From Massilia rubra (GTDB taxonomy: Bacteria; Pseudomonadota; Gammaproteobacteria; Burkholderiales; Burkholderiaceae_D), in NCBI RefSeq assembly GCF_011682065.1, contig NZ_VUYU01000002.1, positions 1 through 64,000 on the forward strand: a stretch of DNA of 64,000 nucleotides. The letters run 5' to 3'. A program made the position numbers and the translations under genes. The first letter of the stretch is position 1. Each line of letters begins with the position of its first letter. The notes under the pieces are model-generated. The model did no database searches. It saw nothing but the letters and a program-made list of their open reading frames with translations, and had not been told where the DNA came from. Shown piece after piece: positions 43,941 to 53,270 of the stretch.

Positions 43941-44044
43941 TGCATTCCCTTGTTGATCTCAGTATATTTTCTGCTTAGTATGGCGATTCAACAACCGAGA
44001 AAAATTGAACCGATGAGCAAGAAAAACTTATTCATGGGATATGC

Positions 44045-44947
44045 ATGAAGCCGCTTCGCACACTGTCCGGCCTGGTCGACTTCGACTGCGCGGCGCGTTG
44101 GGGCAGTTTCAAGCTGGCGGCCCAGGAGCTGCACAAGACCCCGGCGGCGATCAGCCAGCAGGTCAAGCAGCTCGAAGAAAACCTCGGCTTTGCCCTGTTC
44201 ATCCGCCACGCGCGCCATGTGACCCTGACCGCCAAGGGGCAGGAACTGGCGGTGGTGGTGGGGCGCATGCTGGCCGAACTGCGCGCCAAGGTGGGCGCGC
44301 TGCAAGGCGGCGACGAGGAGTCGGTGCTGCGCATCTCGACCACCCATTCGTTCGCCATCAAGTGGCTGGTGCCGCGCATGCACCGGTTCACCAAGCTGTA
44401 TCCGGAACTCGATATCCGGCTCGATTCGAACGATGCGCCGGTCGACCTGGAAGACGACAGCAGCGACGTGGCGGTGCGCTACGGCCCGGTGAGCGATGGT
44501 GATCCGGCGCTGCTGTTCCGCGAGCGCCTGATCGCCGTCTACAGTCCCGAGCTGCTCGCGCCCGGCCAGGCCGAACTGACCCTGGCCGACCTGCCCAATT
44601 TTCCGCTCCTGTACGAAAATTCGACCGAGTCGTGGCTGCAGCTGCTCAACGAGAACAAGGCATTGAAGGGTAAATACGATTTCTCGCGCGGCTACAGCCA
44701 CTGGGGCGTGCTGGCGCAGGCGGCGGTGGCGGGGCAGGGCATTGCGCTGGTGGCGTACGGGATCGCGTTCCAGGATATCCTGAAAGGGTCGCTGCGGCAG
44801 ATCAGCTGCCGCAGCGCGCCGTTCGGCAGCGGCTACCGCTTCATGGTCAACCGCAGCAAGGAGAACATGCCCAAGGTGCAGCGTTTCCGCGCCTGGCTGG
44901 TGGCCGAGATGAACGAGATGCAGCGCGCCCTGGACCAGGGCATGTAA
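44045..44947 (+). CDS. LysR-type transcriptional regulator (GcvA-like)
   Basis: A 300-residue regulator. N-terminal winged helix (LVDFDCAARWGSFKLAAQEL and TPAAISQQVKQLEENLGFALF) and a C-terminal LysR substrate domain similar to GcvA/DsdC-type members (VAVRYGP). The divergent epimerase gene is its likely target by the usual LysR rule; no operator was assigned. Confidence 0.9.
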   Translation: MKPLRTLSGLVDFDCAARWGSFKLAAQELHKTPAAISQQVKQLEENLGFALFIRHARHVTLTAKGQELAVVVGRMLAELRAKVGALQGGDEESVLRISTTHSFAIKWLVPRMHRFTKLYPELDIRLDSNDAPVDLEDDSSDVAVRYGPVSDGDPALLFRERLIAVYSPELLAPGQAELTLADLPNFPLLYENSTESWLQLLNENKALKGKYDFSRGYSHWGVLAQAAVAGQGIALVAYGIAFQDILKGSLRQISCRSAPFGSGYRFMVNRSKENMPKVQRFRAWLVAEMNEMQRALDQGM

Positions 44948-44950
44948 ACG

Positions 44951-44978
44951 ACAACGGCGGCCCGCGGGCCGCCGTTGT
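44951..44978. terminator. Strong hairpin between convergent lysR and POT genes
   Basis: ACAACGGCGGCCCGCGGGCC continues to the exact complement ending GCCGTTGT, a stem of up to 14 bp with no loop to speak of. It serves both directions; no T run, so efficiency is uncertain. Confidence 0.6.
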
Positions 44979-44995
44979 TCATGGTGCTGGCGCGC

Positions 44996-46528
44996 TTACT
45001 TCACGCCGTGCATCAGCTTCTGGATCAATGGTGCGAGCAGGAACAGCAGCACGCCGCCGATCATCAGCCACATGAAACCCTGGGTGTAGCCGGACAGCGC
45101 CGACTGGATCGACATGCCCGACTCGCCGCTGACATGGCTGGCGAAAATGCCCGACAGGTTGTTGCCGATACCGGTCGAGAGGAACCAGCCGCCCATGCCC
45201 AGGCCAACCAGGCGGGTAGGGGCGAGCTTGGTGACCATCGACAGGCCGATCGGGGACAGGCACAGCTCACCGATCGACTGCACCCAGTAGACCGCGAACA
45301 GGGTCCAGAACGGGATCTTGCCGTAGGTCGGATCGACCAGCTTGGTTAGTGCGTACATCAGCAGGCCGAAGGCGAGGCCGTTGAAGATGATCCCGAGGCC
45401 GAATTTGCGCGGAATCGATGGGTTGACGTCGCCCATGGCGACCCAGACCCACGCGATCAGCGGAGCGCAGGCGATGATGGCGACCGAGTTCACGCTCTGG
45501 AACCAGGCGGTCGGGAATTCTGTCATGCCGAACGGCGCGGTGATGAAGGAGAGCGCGTCCTTGCGGTCGACGATGCTCTCGGCCAGGAAGGTGAACGAGC
45601 TGCCGGCCTGTTCGAAGAACATCCAGAACAGGATGTTGAAGGCGAAGATGATCATCATCGCAAAGGTCTTGTCGCGCGCGATTTTGCCGTCGCGGATACC
45701 TTCGGCGATCAGCATGCCGGCCAGGATCAGGAACAGGATGGTCAGGACCACCTGCAGATTGCCGGCGCCGGCCTTGAGCAGGAAGAACATGACTGGAATA
45801 ACCAGCAGCGCGCCGGCGACCACCATGATCATGCGCTTCGGGCTGTTGTCCTCCGCCGGTGGCGCGCCGATGCCCTTGAGGGTGGCGCGGCCGAAGAAGA
45901 ACCAGACCAGGCTGATGACCATGCCGATACCGGAAGCGAAGAACACGACCTTGTAGGCCGGGATGTCGCCGGTGTTGAACACTTTCTGGGCCAGGATCTG
46001 GGTAAAGATCGGGGCCAGGAAAGCGCCGGCATTGATGCCCATGTAGAAAATGGTGAAGCCGGAATCGCGGCGCGGGTCGTCCAGCGTATAGAGCTTGCCG
46101 ACCATGGTCGAGATGTTCGGTTTGAACAGGCCGTTACCGACGATGATGGTGGCCAGGCCCAGCTTGAAGATATCTTCATTCGGCAAGGTGATGGCGAACA
46201 GGCCGGCGGCCATGAAGGCGGCGCCGATCAGGATCGAGCGCTGGTAGCCGATGACTTTGTCGGCCACATAGCCGCCGAAGACGGCGCCGGCGTACACCAG
46301 CGCGAGGTAGGAACCATAGGTGAGGTTGGCCGCCTGCTGGCCGCTGGCGTCGCCGCCGTAGAACTGCGTGACTATATATAGCACGAGCGCCCAGCGAATA
46401 CCGTAGAACGCAAAACGTTCCCAGAATTCGGTCATGAACAACATCCAGAGCGGACTCGGATGACCGAAGATCTGCTTGAATTCCGGGATTACGACTTCCT
46501 GGTTGGGTGGGGTAGCGGCACCGCTCAT
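44996..46528 (-). CDS. Proton-dependent oligopeptide transporter (POT/PTR family MFS)
   Basis: A 510-residue inner-membrane di/tripeptide-proton symporter. The family signature is present near the N-terminus (FWERFAFYGIRWALVLYI) and as GNGLFKPNISTMVGKLY with the FTIFYMGINAGAFLAPI block. About 14 helices. GGAGAAA precedes the ATG. It stands alone between a convergent lysR and a divergent ppnN. Confidence 0.94.
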   Translation of the reverse strand: MSGAATPPNQEVVIPEFKQIFGHPSPLWMLFMTEFWERFAFYGIRWALVLYIVTQFYGGDASGQQAANLTYGSYLALVYAGAVFGGYVADKVIGYQRSILIGAAFMAAGLFAITLPNEDIFKLGLATIIVGNGLFKPNISTMVGKLYTLDDPRRDSGFTIFYMGINAGAFLAPIFTQILAQKVFNTGDIPAYKVVFFASGIGMVISLVWFFFGRATLKGIGAPPAEDNSPKRMIMVVAGALLVIPVMFFLLKAGAGNLQVVLTILFLILAGMLIAEGIRDGKIARDKTFAMMIIFAFNILFWMFFEQAGSSFTFLAESIVDRKDALSFITAPFGMTEFPTAWFQSVNSVAIIACAPLIAWVWVAMGDVNPSIPRKFGLGIIFNGLAFGLLMYALTKLVDPTYGKIPFWTLFAVYWVQSIGELCLSPIGLSMVTKLAPTRLVGLGMGGWFLSTGIGNNLSGIFASHVSGESGMSIQSALSGYTQGFMWLMIGGVLLFLLAPLIQKLMHGVK

Positions 46529-46782
46529 GCGGTTTCTCCTGAATTATGGTTATGGTTGGATAAATCATATGGCCGACCGCGGCTCGTGACCCCGGTTTTC
46601 CAATAGGGTCGCATTTTAATGTAAATCGACTATGCTCAGCGAATTTTTGCCGGATGTGCTAATTAATGCAAGAAACGAGGCTGCGCAAGCACAGCCACAG
46701 TTGTGTCCCCCAAGAGCGGCGAGTTGTCGTATATTGGCATGGCAGGCTTGTTTGTTACACCGAATCGAAAAGGATTTGTACT

Positions 46783-48153
46783 ATGGAACACGACGTTGTC
46801 GATACCCTGATTTCGCCAGAAGGCCAGCTCGAAGTGCTGTCGAAAGCCGAAGTCTTCAAACTGCTCGACACCAGCCAGGGCGGCCTGTATCAAATCTTCC
46901 GCAATTGCGCGCTGGCGGTGCTGAACTGCGGCAGCACCATCGACGATGGAAAAGAGCTGTTGGAACGTTATAAATCCTTTGAAATCAGCATCGTACAGCG
47001 CGAACGCGGCATCAAGCTGGAGATCAAGGGCGCCCCCGCGATCGCGTTCGTCGATGGCAAAATGATCAAGGGGATCCACGAGCACCTGTTCGCGGTACTG
47101 CGCGATATTATCTTCATCAGCAGTGAAGTGACCGACAATCCCAAGTTCGACATGTCGCGCACGGAAGGGATCACCGATTCGGTGTTCCACATCCTGCGCA
47201 ACGCCAATGTGCTGCAACCGCAGCGCAATCCGAACCTGGTGGTGTGCTGGGGCGGGCACTCGATCAACCGGATCGAATACAACTATTCGAAGGAAGTCGG
47301 CTACCAGATGGGATTGCGCGACCTCGACATCTGCACCGGCTGCGGCCCGGGCGCGATGAAAGGGCCGATGAAGGGCGCCACCATCGGGCACGCCAAGCAG
47401 CGCCTGGCTGGCGGGCGTTACCTGGGCATTTCGGAACCGGGCATTATCGCGGCCGAGTCGCCGAACCCGATCGTCAACGACCTGGTGATCATGCCCGATA
47501 TCGAAAAGCGGCTGGAAGCGTTTGTGCGCACCGGGCACGGGATCATCGTGTTCCCGGGCGGCGCCGGCACCGCCGAAGAGATCTTGTACATCCTCGGCAT
47601 CCTGCTCCATCCAGATAACGCCGACATGCCGTATCCGCTCATTTTTACCGGTCCGGAAACGGCGCGCGACTATTTCATCCAGATTAACCAGTTCATCGCC
47701 GATACGCTGGGCGAGGAAGCGCAGAAGCGCTACAAGATCATCATCGACGATCCGGAAATGGTGGCCAAGGAGATGCAGCTGGGGATCCGCCAGGTGCGCG
47801 AATTCCGCAAGTCGCGCAGCGATGCCTATTATTTCAACTGGCTGCTCAAGATCGACGAGGAATTCCAGCGCCCGTTCCGGCCGACGCACGAAAACATGCG
47901 CAACCTGTCGCTGCACAAGAACCAGGAAAAGCACCTGCTGGCGGCCAACCTGCGGCGCGCGTTTTCGGGCGTGGTGGCCGGTAACGTCAAGGACGAAGGC
48001 ATTCGCGCGATCGAAAAATTCGGCCACTTCGAAATCCACGGCGACGCCGCCATCATGGGGCCGATGGATGCGCTGCTGGCGTCATTCGTGGCGCAGAGCC
48101 GGATGAAGTTGCCGGGCAAGGCGTACACGCCTTGCTATCGCGTCATTACGTAA
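46783..48153 (+). CDS. ppnN: Pyrimidine/purine nucleotide 5'-monophosphate nucleosidase PpnN (YgdH)
   Basis: A 456-residue nucleosidase that splits nucleoside monophosphates into base and ribose 5-phosphate; in E. coli it is controlled by (p)ppGpp. The LOG-type motif PGGAGTAEEILYILG and the GCGPGAMKGPMKGA segment are seen. The ATG at 46783 follows AAAGGA, and the length then matches E. coli PpnN (454); a much longer N-terminus is not supported. Confidence 0.94.
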   Translation: MEHDVVDTLISPEGQLEVLSKAEVFKLLDTSQGGLYQIFRNCALAVLNCGSTIDDGKELLERYKSFEISIVQRERGIKLEIKGAPAIAFVDGKMIKGIHEHLFAVLRDIIFISSEVTDNPKFDMSRTEGITDSVFHILRNANVLQPQRNPNLVVCWGGHSINRIEYNYSKEVGYQMGLRDLDICTGCGPGAMKGPMKGATIGHAKQRLAGGRYLGISEPGIIAAESPNPIVNDLVIMPDIEKRLEAFVRTGHGIIVFPGGAGTAEEILYILGILLHPDNADMPYPLIFTGPETARDYFIQINQFIADTLGEEAQKRYKIIIDDPEMVAKEMQLGIRQVREFRKSRSDAYYFNWLLKIDEEFQRPFRPTHENMRNLSLHKNQEKHLLAANLRRAFSGVVAGNVKDEGIRAIEKFGHFEIHGDAAIMGPMDALLASFVAQSRMKLPGKAYTPCYRVIT

Positions 48154-48168
48154 GCCGCATCGTGCGCG

Positions 48169-50259
48169 TCAGTCGAGCTTTTTGACAAAGCCGACAGCAA
48201 TGCGGCGCGCGACGAAATGATCGAAGCCAGCCTGGCGGAAGGTGCTGGCGTCGGTGCGGTAGCTGCGCTTGGCGCCATCGAACAGATCGCTGGCGCTGAC
48301 GGTCACGCTGAGCGTCTTGCTCAACTGGCGCTTCCAGCTCAGGTTCACGCTGCTGGTCGGTCCCTGCCGGCCGAGCGGTGTGATGGCGGCCGACTGGCCG
48401 TGCGCGTCGAGCGCCACGTCGTCCGCCCCGGCGCTGTAGGCGGCCCGCAGGTTCACATAGCCGGCGATATCGTCCTGGCGCACCGTGCCATGCAGATCGG
48501 GCGTCGACAAGGCCACCCGATACACGCCGCCGTCCACGCCGAAGCGCAGCGCCGCTTCGGGCGTCCAGTCGAGCGAGCCGGTAACGCCGGTCGAACGCGC
48601 CTGCCCACCATTCTGTTTCGACGTCACCAGCACATTGTCGGCAAAACTGCGCGCATCGGCCACCGTATCGCCGCTGGTGCGGTAGAAGGCATTGACGCTG
48701 GCGCTCCACTGCGCCGCCTCGGTGTTGGCGCCGATCTCCCATGAATCGAGGCGCTGCGGTGTGAGGCCGGGATTGCCGCGGCTGAGGTTTTGCGCATCGA
48801 CGTAGGTGCTGAAGGGATTGAGGTCGCGGGGATCGGGCCGTTGCAGGCTGCGGCGGTAATTCAATGTCAGGTCGGTTTTGTCGCTGGCGGCGTACTTCAC
48901 GTGCAGGCTGGGATTGAAGGCTTGCCAACGGCTTCGTTGCACGAGGCCCTGGGCCGGACTGACCCGCAGCGCCATGCGCTCGAGGCGTCCACCCAGCAGC
49001 GCTTCCCAGTTTCCCCGCCTGAGCTGGTCGGTGAGATAGATGGCGCCCAGCGTTGTCGCCACGGCGTAGCCGTTGGTGGTAGCCGGATCGGGCGTTTCGG
49101 CGCCCGTCGAACGATCGACGGCAGCCTGATAGTTATCGAGGTCGTTGACCTCGTCCTGGAGATCGACGCCCATGCCCCACTGGCCGTGCGCGCTGGCGCG
49201 GGTCCAGTCGAGGGTGGCCTGGTTGAGGCGGCGCGCCGACCTGGTGGCGCCGCGACTGTAGCCGGTGGCGCGCTCCGGTTCGACGAAGACGTCGCTGAAC
49301 GACTTGTCGATCAGCCCTGTTGTCGTGCTGCGCTGGACCATGGCCTTGAGCGCGCTGCCTTTGTCCTGGCGGCTGTAACCGAGGCTGGCGCTGTCGTCGG
49401 CCTGCTCGTTGGGCCCGTAGGAGATGCGATGATAGACGCGCCGGCCGGCGCCGTCGCGCGCCACGTTGAGCGTATCGAGCAGGGGCCGCGAGGCGCGCTC
49501 GTTGTATTTCGCCGACAGGGCCAGGCTATCGGTGTCGCTGAGGGCGTAATCGAGGCCCAGCGCCGCGCTGTGGACTTTGCGCCGCACGAAGACCTCGGAC
49601 GTTTGCAGCGTCGCTCCGGTTTGGCCGCTGAGGGGATTATTCCAGTCGACTGCCGACTGCCGGAATTTTTGCGTGCCGTCGCGCCGGTACGCCAGCTTGC
49701 CGTGGACGCTGAGCTGTTTTCTGGTCAGGTCGCCCGACGTGCTCACATTCCACAAGCCATGGTCGGCGGCGCTGGCCTGCATCTGCGCGTGCGCACCCGG
49801 CTTGCGGTTGCGCTTCAGGACGATATTGAGGATCGCGCCGCCATTGGCGTTGTAGGCGGCGGAGGGATTGGTGATCACTTCGATGCTGGCGATATCGGCG
49901 CCGCTCATGGTCTGCAGCGCCACCGCCCGCTCATCGCCCGACATCATCGCCGTCGGCTTGCCGTCTACCAGCACCGTGACCCTGGCGTTGCCCTTGACCG
50001 AGATCTGGCCGTCGGCCGTCACCGCGATCTCGGGTGTCGACTGCAGCACGTCCTGGGCGCTGCCGTTGGCCGCCCTCGGCATGTTGGACACGTCGTACAC
50101 GGTCTTGTCGAGCTTTTTGACGACCGGCGCCTTCTTGCCCGTGACGGTCACCGTCGCCACCTCCGGTTCTTCGGCGCGCGCTTGCGCCGGCAGCGCGACG
50201 AGCCCGAACAGGATCAGGGAGAGGGTTGTCCTGGGCAGGGAGGCTTGATCGAAATGCAT
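48169..50259 (-). CDS. TonB-dependent outer membrane receptor (OMP_b-brl_3 type)
   Basis: A 696-residue outer-membrane receptor. Signal peptide ends near ARA-EE; a TonB-box-like EVATVTVTGKK is followed by the plug domain (VLVDGKPTAMMSGDE; IASIEVITNPSAAYNANGGA) and a beta-barrel. It has no STN domain, unlike the receptor at 38.9-41.3 kb, so it does not use FecIR-type signalling. Ligand unknown. Confidence 0.9.
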   Translation of the reverse strand: MHFDQASLPRTTLSLILFGLVALPAQARAEEPEVATVTVTGKKAPVVKKLDKTVYDVSNMPRAANGSAQDVLQSTPEIAVTADGQISVKGNARVTVLVDGKPTAMMSGDERAVALQTMSGADIASIEVITNPSAAYNANGGAILNIVLKRNRKPGAHAQMQASAADHGLWNVSTSGDLTRKQLSVHGKLAYRRDGTQKFRQSAVDWNNPLSGQTGATLQTSEVFVRRKVHSAALGLDYALSDTDSLALSAKYNERASRPLLDTLNVARDGAGRRVYHRISYGPNEQADDSASLGYSRQDKGSALKAMVQRSTTTGLIDKSFSDVFVEPERATGYSRGATRSARRLNQATLDWTRASAHGQWGMGVDLQDEVNDLDNYQAAVDRSTGAETPDPATTNGYAVATTLGAIYLTDQLRRGNWEALLGGRLERMALRVSPAQGLVQRSRWQAFNPSLHVKYAASDKTDLTLNYRRSLQRPDPRDLNPFSTYVDAQNLSRGNPGLTPQRLDSWEIGANTEAAQWSASVNAFYRTSGDTVADARSFADNVLVTSKQNGGQARSTGVTGSLDWTPEAALRFGVDGGVYRVALSTPDLHGTVRQDDIAGYVNLRAAYSAGADDVALDAHGQSAAITPLGRQGPTSSVNLSWKRQLSKTLSVTVSASDLFDGAKRSYRTDASTFRQAGFDHFVARRIAVGFVKKLD

Positions 50260-50312
50260 GACGACATTTTAACGTTTCTGCGCGGTCAACGGGCGGATGT
50301 TGGATCGAATGC

Positions 50313-50621
50313 CTATAGTTCGCTGGCGTAGCGGCCCGACGGCGGCTCGCGCAAGCAGGCGGCAATCGCGTCCCATCCACCGGAGGCGGCCAGGGTCCCG
50401 ATGTGCGCCTTGTGGGCCTGTTCGCTGTCCCATTGCTCGACCAGCGTGAATACGGCCGGGTCGTCGCTGGCGCAAAAGATGTTTACGCCACGGCAGCCGG
50501 CAACGCTGGGCAGGTCGCGCTTGACGCCGTTGAGGATCGCGCGCAGCCCGGATGCCGCCTCGGGCCGGGTGGTGAAGGTGATGATAAAGGTGGTGCCTGT
50601 CATGGTTGCGTCGCTTTGCAT
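50313..50621 (-). CDS. Antibiotic biosynthesis monooxygenase (ABM/YgiN-like) family protein
   Basis: About 102 residues of the ferredoxin-like ABM fold: FIITFTTRPEAASGLRAIL, then VFTLVEQWDSEQAHKAHI. Some members oxidise quinols or polyketides, others degrade heme or have no known activity. Start 50621 or the in-frame ATG 50603; neither has a good ribosome site. It sits downstream of the AraC gene in the same direction. Confidence 0.8.
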   Translation of the reverse strand: MQSDATMTGTTFIITFTTRPEAASGLRAILNGVKRDLPSVAGCRGVNIFCASDDPAVFTLVEQWDSEQAHKAHIGTLAASGGWDAIAACLREPPSGRYASEL

Positions 50622-50700
50622 AGTGGGGAATGCGGCCGTGCTTCGGCCGTGTGCATACGATAGGCGCTCGCGCGCCGCGCCGCCAGCGCCCCTCCTGCGT

Positions 50701-51618
50701 CTATATTGACTGTGGCTGCGAACTTGCGAGCTGGCGGGCATACTGCGCCGGCGGCGCGCCGTAGCGGCGCTTGAATTCGCGCGTAAAGTGCGCGGCGCTG
50801 TCGAAGCCTGTCAGGGCGGCCACCTCGCCGGCACGCCTGCCGCCGGCCAGCAGCAGCGCGCGCGCCGCGTCGAGGCGCGTATTGCGCAAAAAATGCATCG
50901 GCGCCAGCCCGGCCACCTCGCGGAAGGTGTGGGCGAAGTGCGAGGGGCTCATCGCCACCGCGCCGGCCAGTTCGGCAATGTCCAGCGGACGGCGGAAGTG
51001 CTGCTGTATCAGCTGCATCGCCTGGTGGATGCGGGCGGCCGAGCGCTTGATGGCGGCGGCGTCGCGGATGGCGCTTGCCGCCGCGGACCTGAGCAGGCGC
51101 ACGATGATTTCTTCGACGATGAGCGGGGCGATGGTGGCGCGGTCGATGGCGTGGTCGGTCGCCGGCAGCAGCCGCGTGAAGGCGTCGAGCACGCGCTCGT
51201 CGACCGGCGCGACATAGTTCGGGCTCGCCTGCGCGTCCGGGGCGGGAGCGGCGTCGGCCAGCGCGACGAAGGTCTTCACCAGCAGGTCCGGCGCCAGGTC
51301 CATGTGGATCGCGAGGTAGGGCCGGCCCGCACTGGCCTCGACCACGGTGCCTTCGCAGCGTGTTTCGGCGCCCAGCACGAGGCAGCTCATGTCATCGTAG
51401 GCGAGCGTGATCGCGCCCAGGCGGGCGCTCTTGCGGCCCTGGAGCACGATGACGACGCCCGGCGCCAGCGTCTGGGTTTTGTCGTAGCGCAGCGGGGTCG
51501 AAAAGCGGTAGTAGCGCAAGCCCGGCCAGATCGAATCGGTGCGCCCTTCGTTCACGGCGCGTGCGGCGACCATCTCGCGCAGGCGCGCCAGGGGCGTTGA
51601 AACGGCGTCGGTATTCAC
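50701..51618 (-). CDS. AraC family transcriptional regulator
   Basis: A 305-residue regulator. N-terminal AraC_N cupin-like domain (TLAPGVVIVLQGRKSARLG) and two C-terminal helix-turn-helix units (LDIAELAGAVAMSPSHFAHTF and AGEVAALTGFDSAAHFTREF). The start GTG at 51618 overlaps the stop of the ECF41 gene (GTGA), so translation of the two regulators is coupled. Target genes unknown; the neighbours (monooxygenase, decarboxylase) are candidates. Confidence 0.88.
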   Translation of the reverse strand: MNTDAVSTPLARLREMVAARAVNEGRTDSIWPGLRYYRFSTPLRYDKTQTLAPGVVIVLQGRKSARLGAITLAYDDMSCLVLGAETRCEGTVVEASAGRPYLAIHMDLAPDLLVKTFVALADAAPAPDAQASPNYVAPVDERVLDAFTRLLPATDHAIDRATIAPLIVEEIIVRLLRSAAASAIRDAAAIKRSAARIHQAMQLIQQHFRRPLDIAELAGAVAMSPSHFAHTFREVAGLAPMHFLRNTRLDAARALLLAGGRRAGEVAALTGFDSAAHFTREFKRRYGAPPAQYARQLASSQPQSI

Positions 51619-52484
51619 GCTGCGCGCACCAGTTTGTCGGGATTGCGCACCACGTAGATGGCGCTGATTTTGCCATCGTCCATCTCGAACGACATGGTCG
51701 AATCGAGCTTGCCGTCGACCAGGCGCAGCAGGCCAGGCTGGCCGTTGATGGTGGCATGCTCGAACGTCGTCGCAGCGCCGTACTTGCGCGCCATGCTTTC
51801 GTAGAAGCGGGCGATCTTGTCGGCCCCGCGCACCACGTTGATGGTGGCCGAGACCTTGCCGCCGCCGTCGGCGCGGAAGGTGGCGTCCGGCGCGAACAGC
51901 TGCGCCAGCTGCGCGCGCTCGCCGCTTTGCGCGGCCGTCACGAAGCGTTCCAGCAAGGCCATGTGCGTTTCGGCGCTGACCGAAAAGCGCGGCTTGTCGG
52001 CGCGCACCCGTTCGCGCGCGCGGTGCAGCAGCTGGCGGCAGGCCGCTTCGGTCTTGCCGACGGCGCTGGCGATGTCGGCGTAGTCGCAGTCGAATACCTC
52101 GTGCAGCAGGAACACCGCGCGTTCCTCGGGACCGAGGCGCTCGAGCATCAGCATGAAGGCCATCGAGATGTCGCCGGCCAGTTCCAGGCGCGACTCGGGC
52201 AGGTCGGCGGCGCGGGTGACGATCGGTTCGGCCAGCCACGGGCCGATGTAGGCGTCGCGGTCAAGCATGGCGCTGCGCAAACGGTCGATGCACAGGCGCG
52301 TGACGACGGTGACCAGCCAGGCGTCGCTGCTCGCCAGCGTGGCGCGGCTGTCGCTGGCGTTCCAGCGCAGCCACGCGTCCTGCACGGCGTCGTCGGCGTC
52401 GGCGCGCGAGCCGAGCATGCGGTAGGCAATGCCGAACAGGCGCCCACGGACCTGGTGAAACTGGGTGGTGAAGGTGTCGTTCAT
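51615..52484 (-). CDS. sigJ: ECF41-group sigma factor (SigJ-like) with SnoaL-like C-terminal extension
   Basis: A 289-residue ECF sigma factor. Region 2 (AYRMLGSRADADDAVQDAWLRW) and region 4 (CDYADIASAVGKTEAACRQLLHRA) are followed by about 100 extra residues of SnoaL/NTF2 type, with the hallmark DGGGKV (in FRADGGGKVSA). This extension is known in the ECF41 group to act as a built-in regulator instead of a separate anti-sigma factor. The divergent carboxymuconolactone-decarboxylase gene has the matching promoter. Confidence 0.93.
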   Translation of the reverse strand: MNDTFTTQFHQVRGRLFGIAYRMLGSRADADDAVQDAWLRWNASDSRATLASSDAWLVTVVTRLCIDRLRSAMLDRDAYIGPWLAEPIVTRAADLPESRLELAGDISMAFMLMLERLGPEERAVFLLHEVFDCDYADIASAVGKTEAACRQLLHRARERVRADKPRFSVSAETHMALLERFVTAAQSGERAQLAQLFAPDATFRADGGGKVSATINVVRGADKIARFYESMARKYGAATTFEHATINGQPGLLRLVDGKLDSTMSFEMDDGKISAIYVVRNPDKLVRAA

Positions 52485-52500
52485 TCTTTTTCGGGAAAGC

Positions 52501-52527
52501 TGTCACAAACGTTGCGACAGGTTCGTC
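52501..52527 (+). promoter_or_regulatory. ECF41 target promoter
   Basis: TGTCACA (52501-52507), exactly 16 bp, CGTC (52524-52527). This is the published ECF41 consensus (TGTCACA-N16-CGTC). It lies about 48 bp upstream of the decarboxylase start and in the gap shared with the sigma factor gene. Confidence 0.9.
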
Positions 52528-52574
52528 TAATGATTGTAAGGCCAGACAATCAATCTCACCAAAAAGGAATCAGC

Positions 52575-53009
52575 ATGGAACGCATCAATTTTATGACCGC
52601 CTCGCCGAACGCCATCAAGGCCTGGATGGCGCTCGAGCAGTATATCGCCACGTCGAGCATCGACAAGCCGCTGGCCGAACTGGTGCGCCTGCGCAGTTCG
52701 CAGATCAATGGCTGCGCGTTTTGCGTGGACATGCACGCGACCGATGCGGCCAATGGCGGCGAGACCGCACGGCGCCTGCATGCGGTGTCGGTATGGCGCG
52801 AGACGCCGTTCTTCACGCCGCGCGAACGGGCCGCGCTGGCGTGGACCGAGACCATGACGCGCCTGGCGCAGCAGCCGGACACCGGCGAGAGCTACGCGGC
52901 GCTGGCAGCGCAGTTCAGCGCGGAAGAGATGGTTGATCTGACGCTGTTGATTTCGACGATCAATGGATGGAACCGCATGGCGGTGGGGTTTGCCAAGATG
53001 CCTGAATAG
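52575..53009 (+). CDS. Carboxymuconolactone decarboxylase/AhpD-like protein
   Basis: A 144-residue protein of the CMD/AhpD fold with the redox motif CAFCVDMH (Cys-x-x-Cys then His), as in alkylhydroperoxidase partner proteins. AAAAAGGA precedes the ATG at 52575. It is the typical ECF41 partner class and is transcribed from the ECF41 promoter. Role in peroxide or reactive-species defence is inferred from the family. Confidence 0.92.
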   Translation: MERINFMTASPNAIKAWMALEQYIATSSIDKPLAELVRLRSSQINGCAFCVDMHATDAANGGETARRLHAVSVWRETPFFTPRERAALAWTETMTRLAQQPDTGESYAALAAQFSAEEMVDLTLLISTINGWNRMAVGFAKMPE

Positions 53010-53036
53010 GTGTAGCGGCCCGCACTTTAAACCGGA

Positions 53037-53083
53037 CGTGCTCGCATTCGATGCCGATTTCGGCTCGAATTAACTGCCAATGA
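53037..53083 (+). repeat. Left ~47-bp inverted repeat of a decayed mobile element
   Basis: The segment beginning CGTGCTCGCATTCGATGCC and continuing through TTTCGGCTCGAATTAACTGC matches the reverse complement of 54206-54253 at about 44 of 48 positions. Subterminal copies of TGCTC(A/G)CGCTAT(C/T)TGCAAA follow near 53095 and 53158. Confidence 0.75.
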
Positions 53084-53270
53084 CGGGACCTCCATGCTCA
53101 CGCTATCTGCAAATGAGCTTGCAATCGACGGCGCTGCTTGCATTCAATGACAACGTGCTCGCGCTATTTGCAAACAAAGGTCCATGTCTGCACTTCCTGC
53201 GCCCCGAATGCGCTCGGCGTTTTCGGCAGTCTGAATACCCGGCCGTTCACGCGTAATCACCGAGCGCTAC

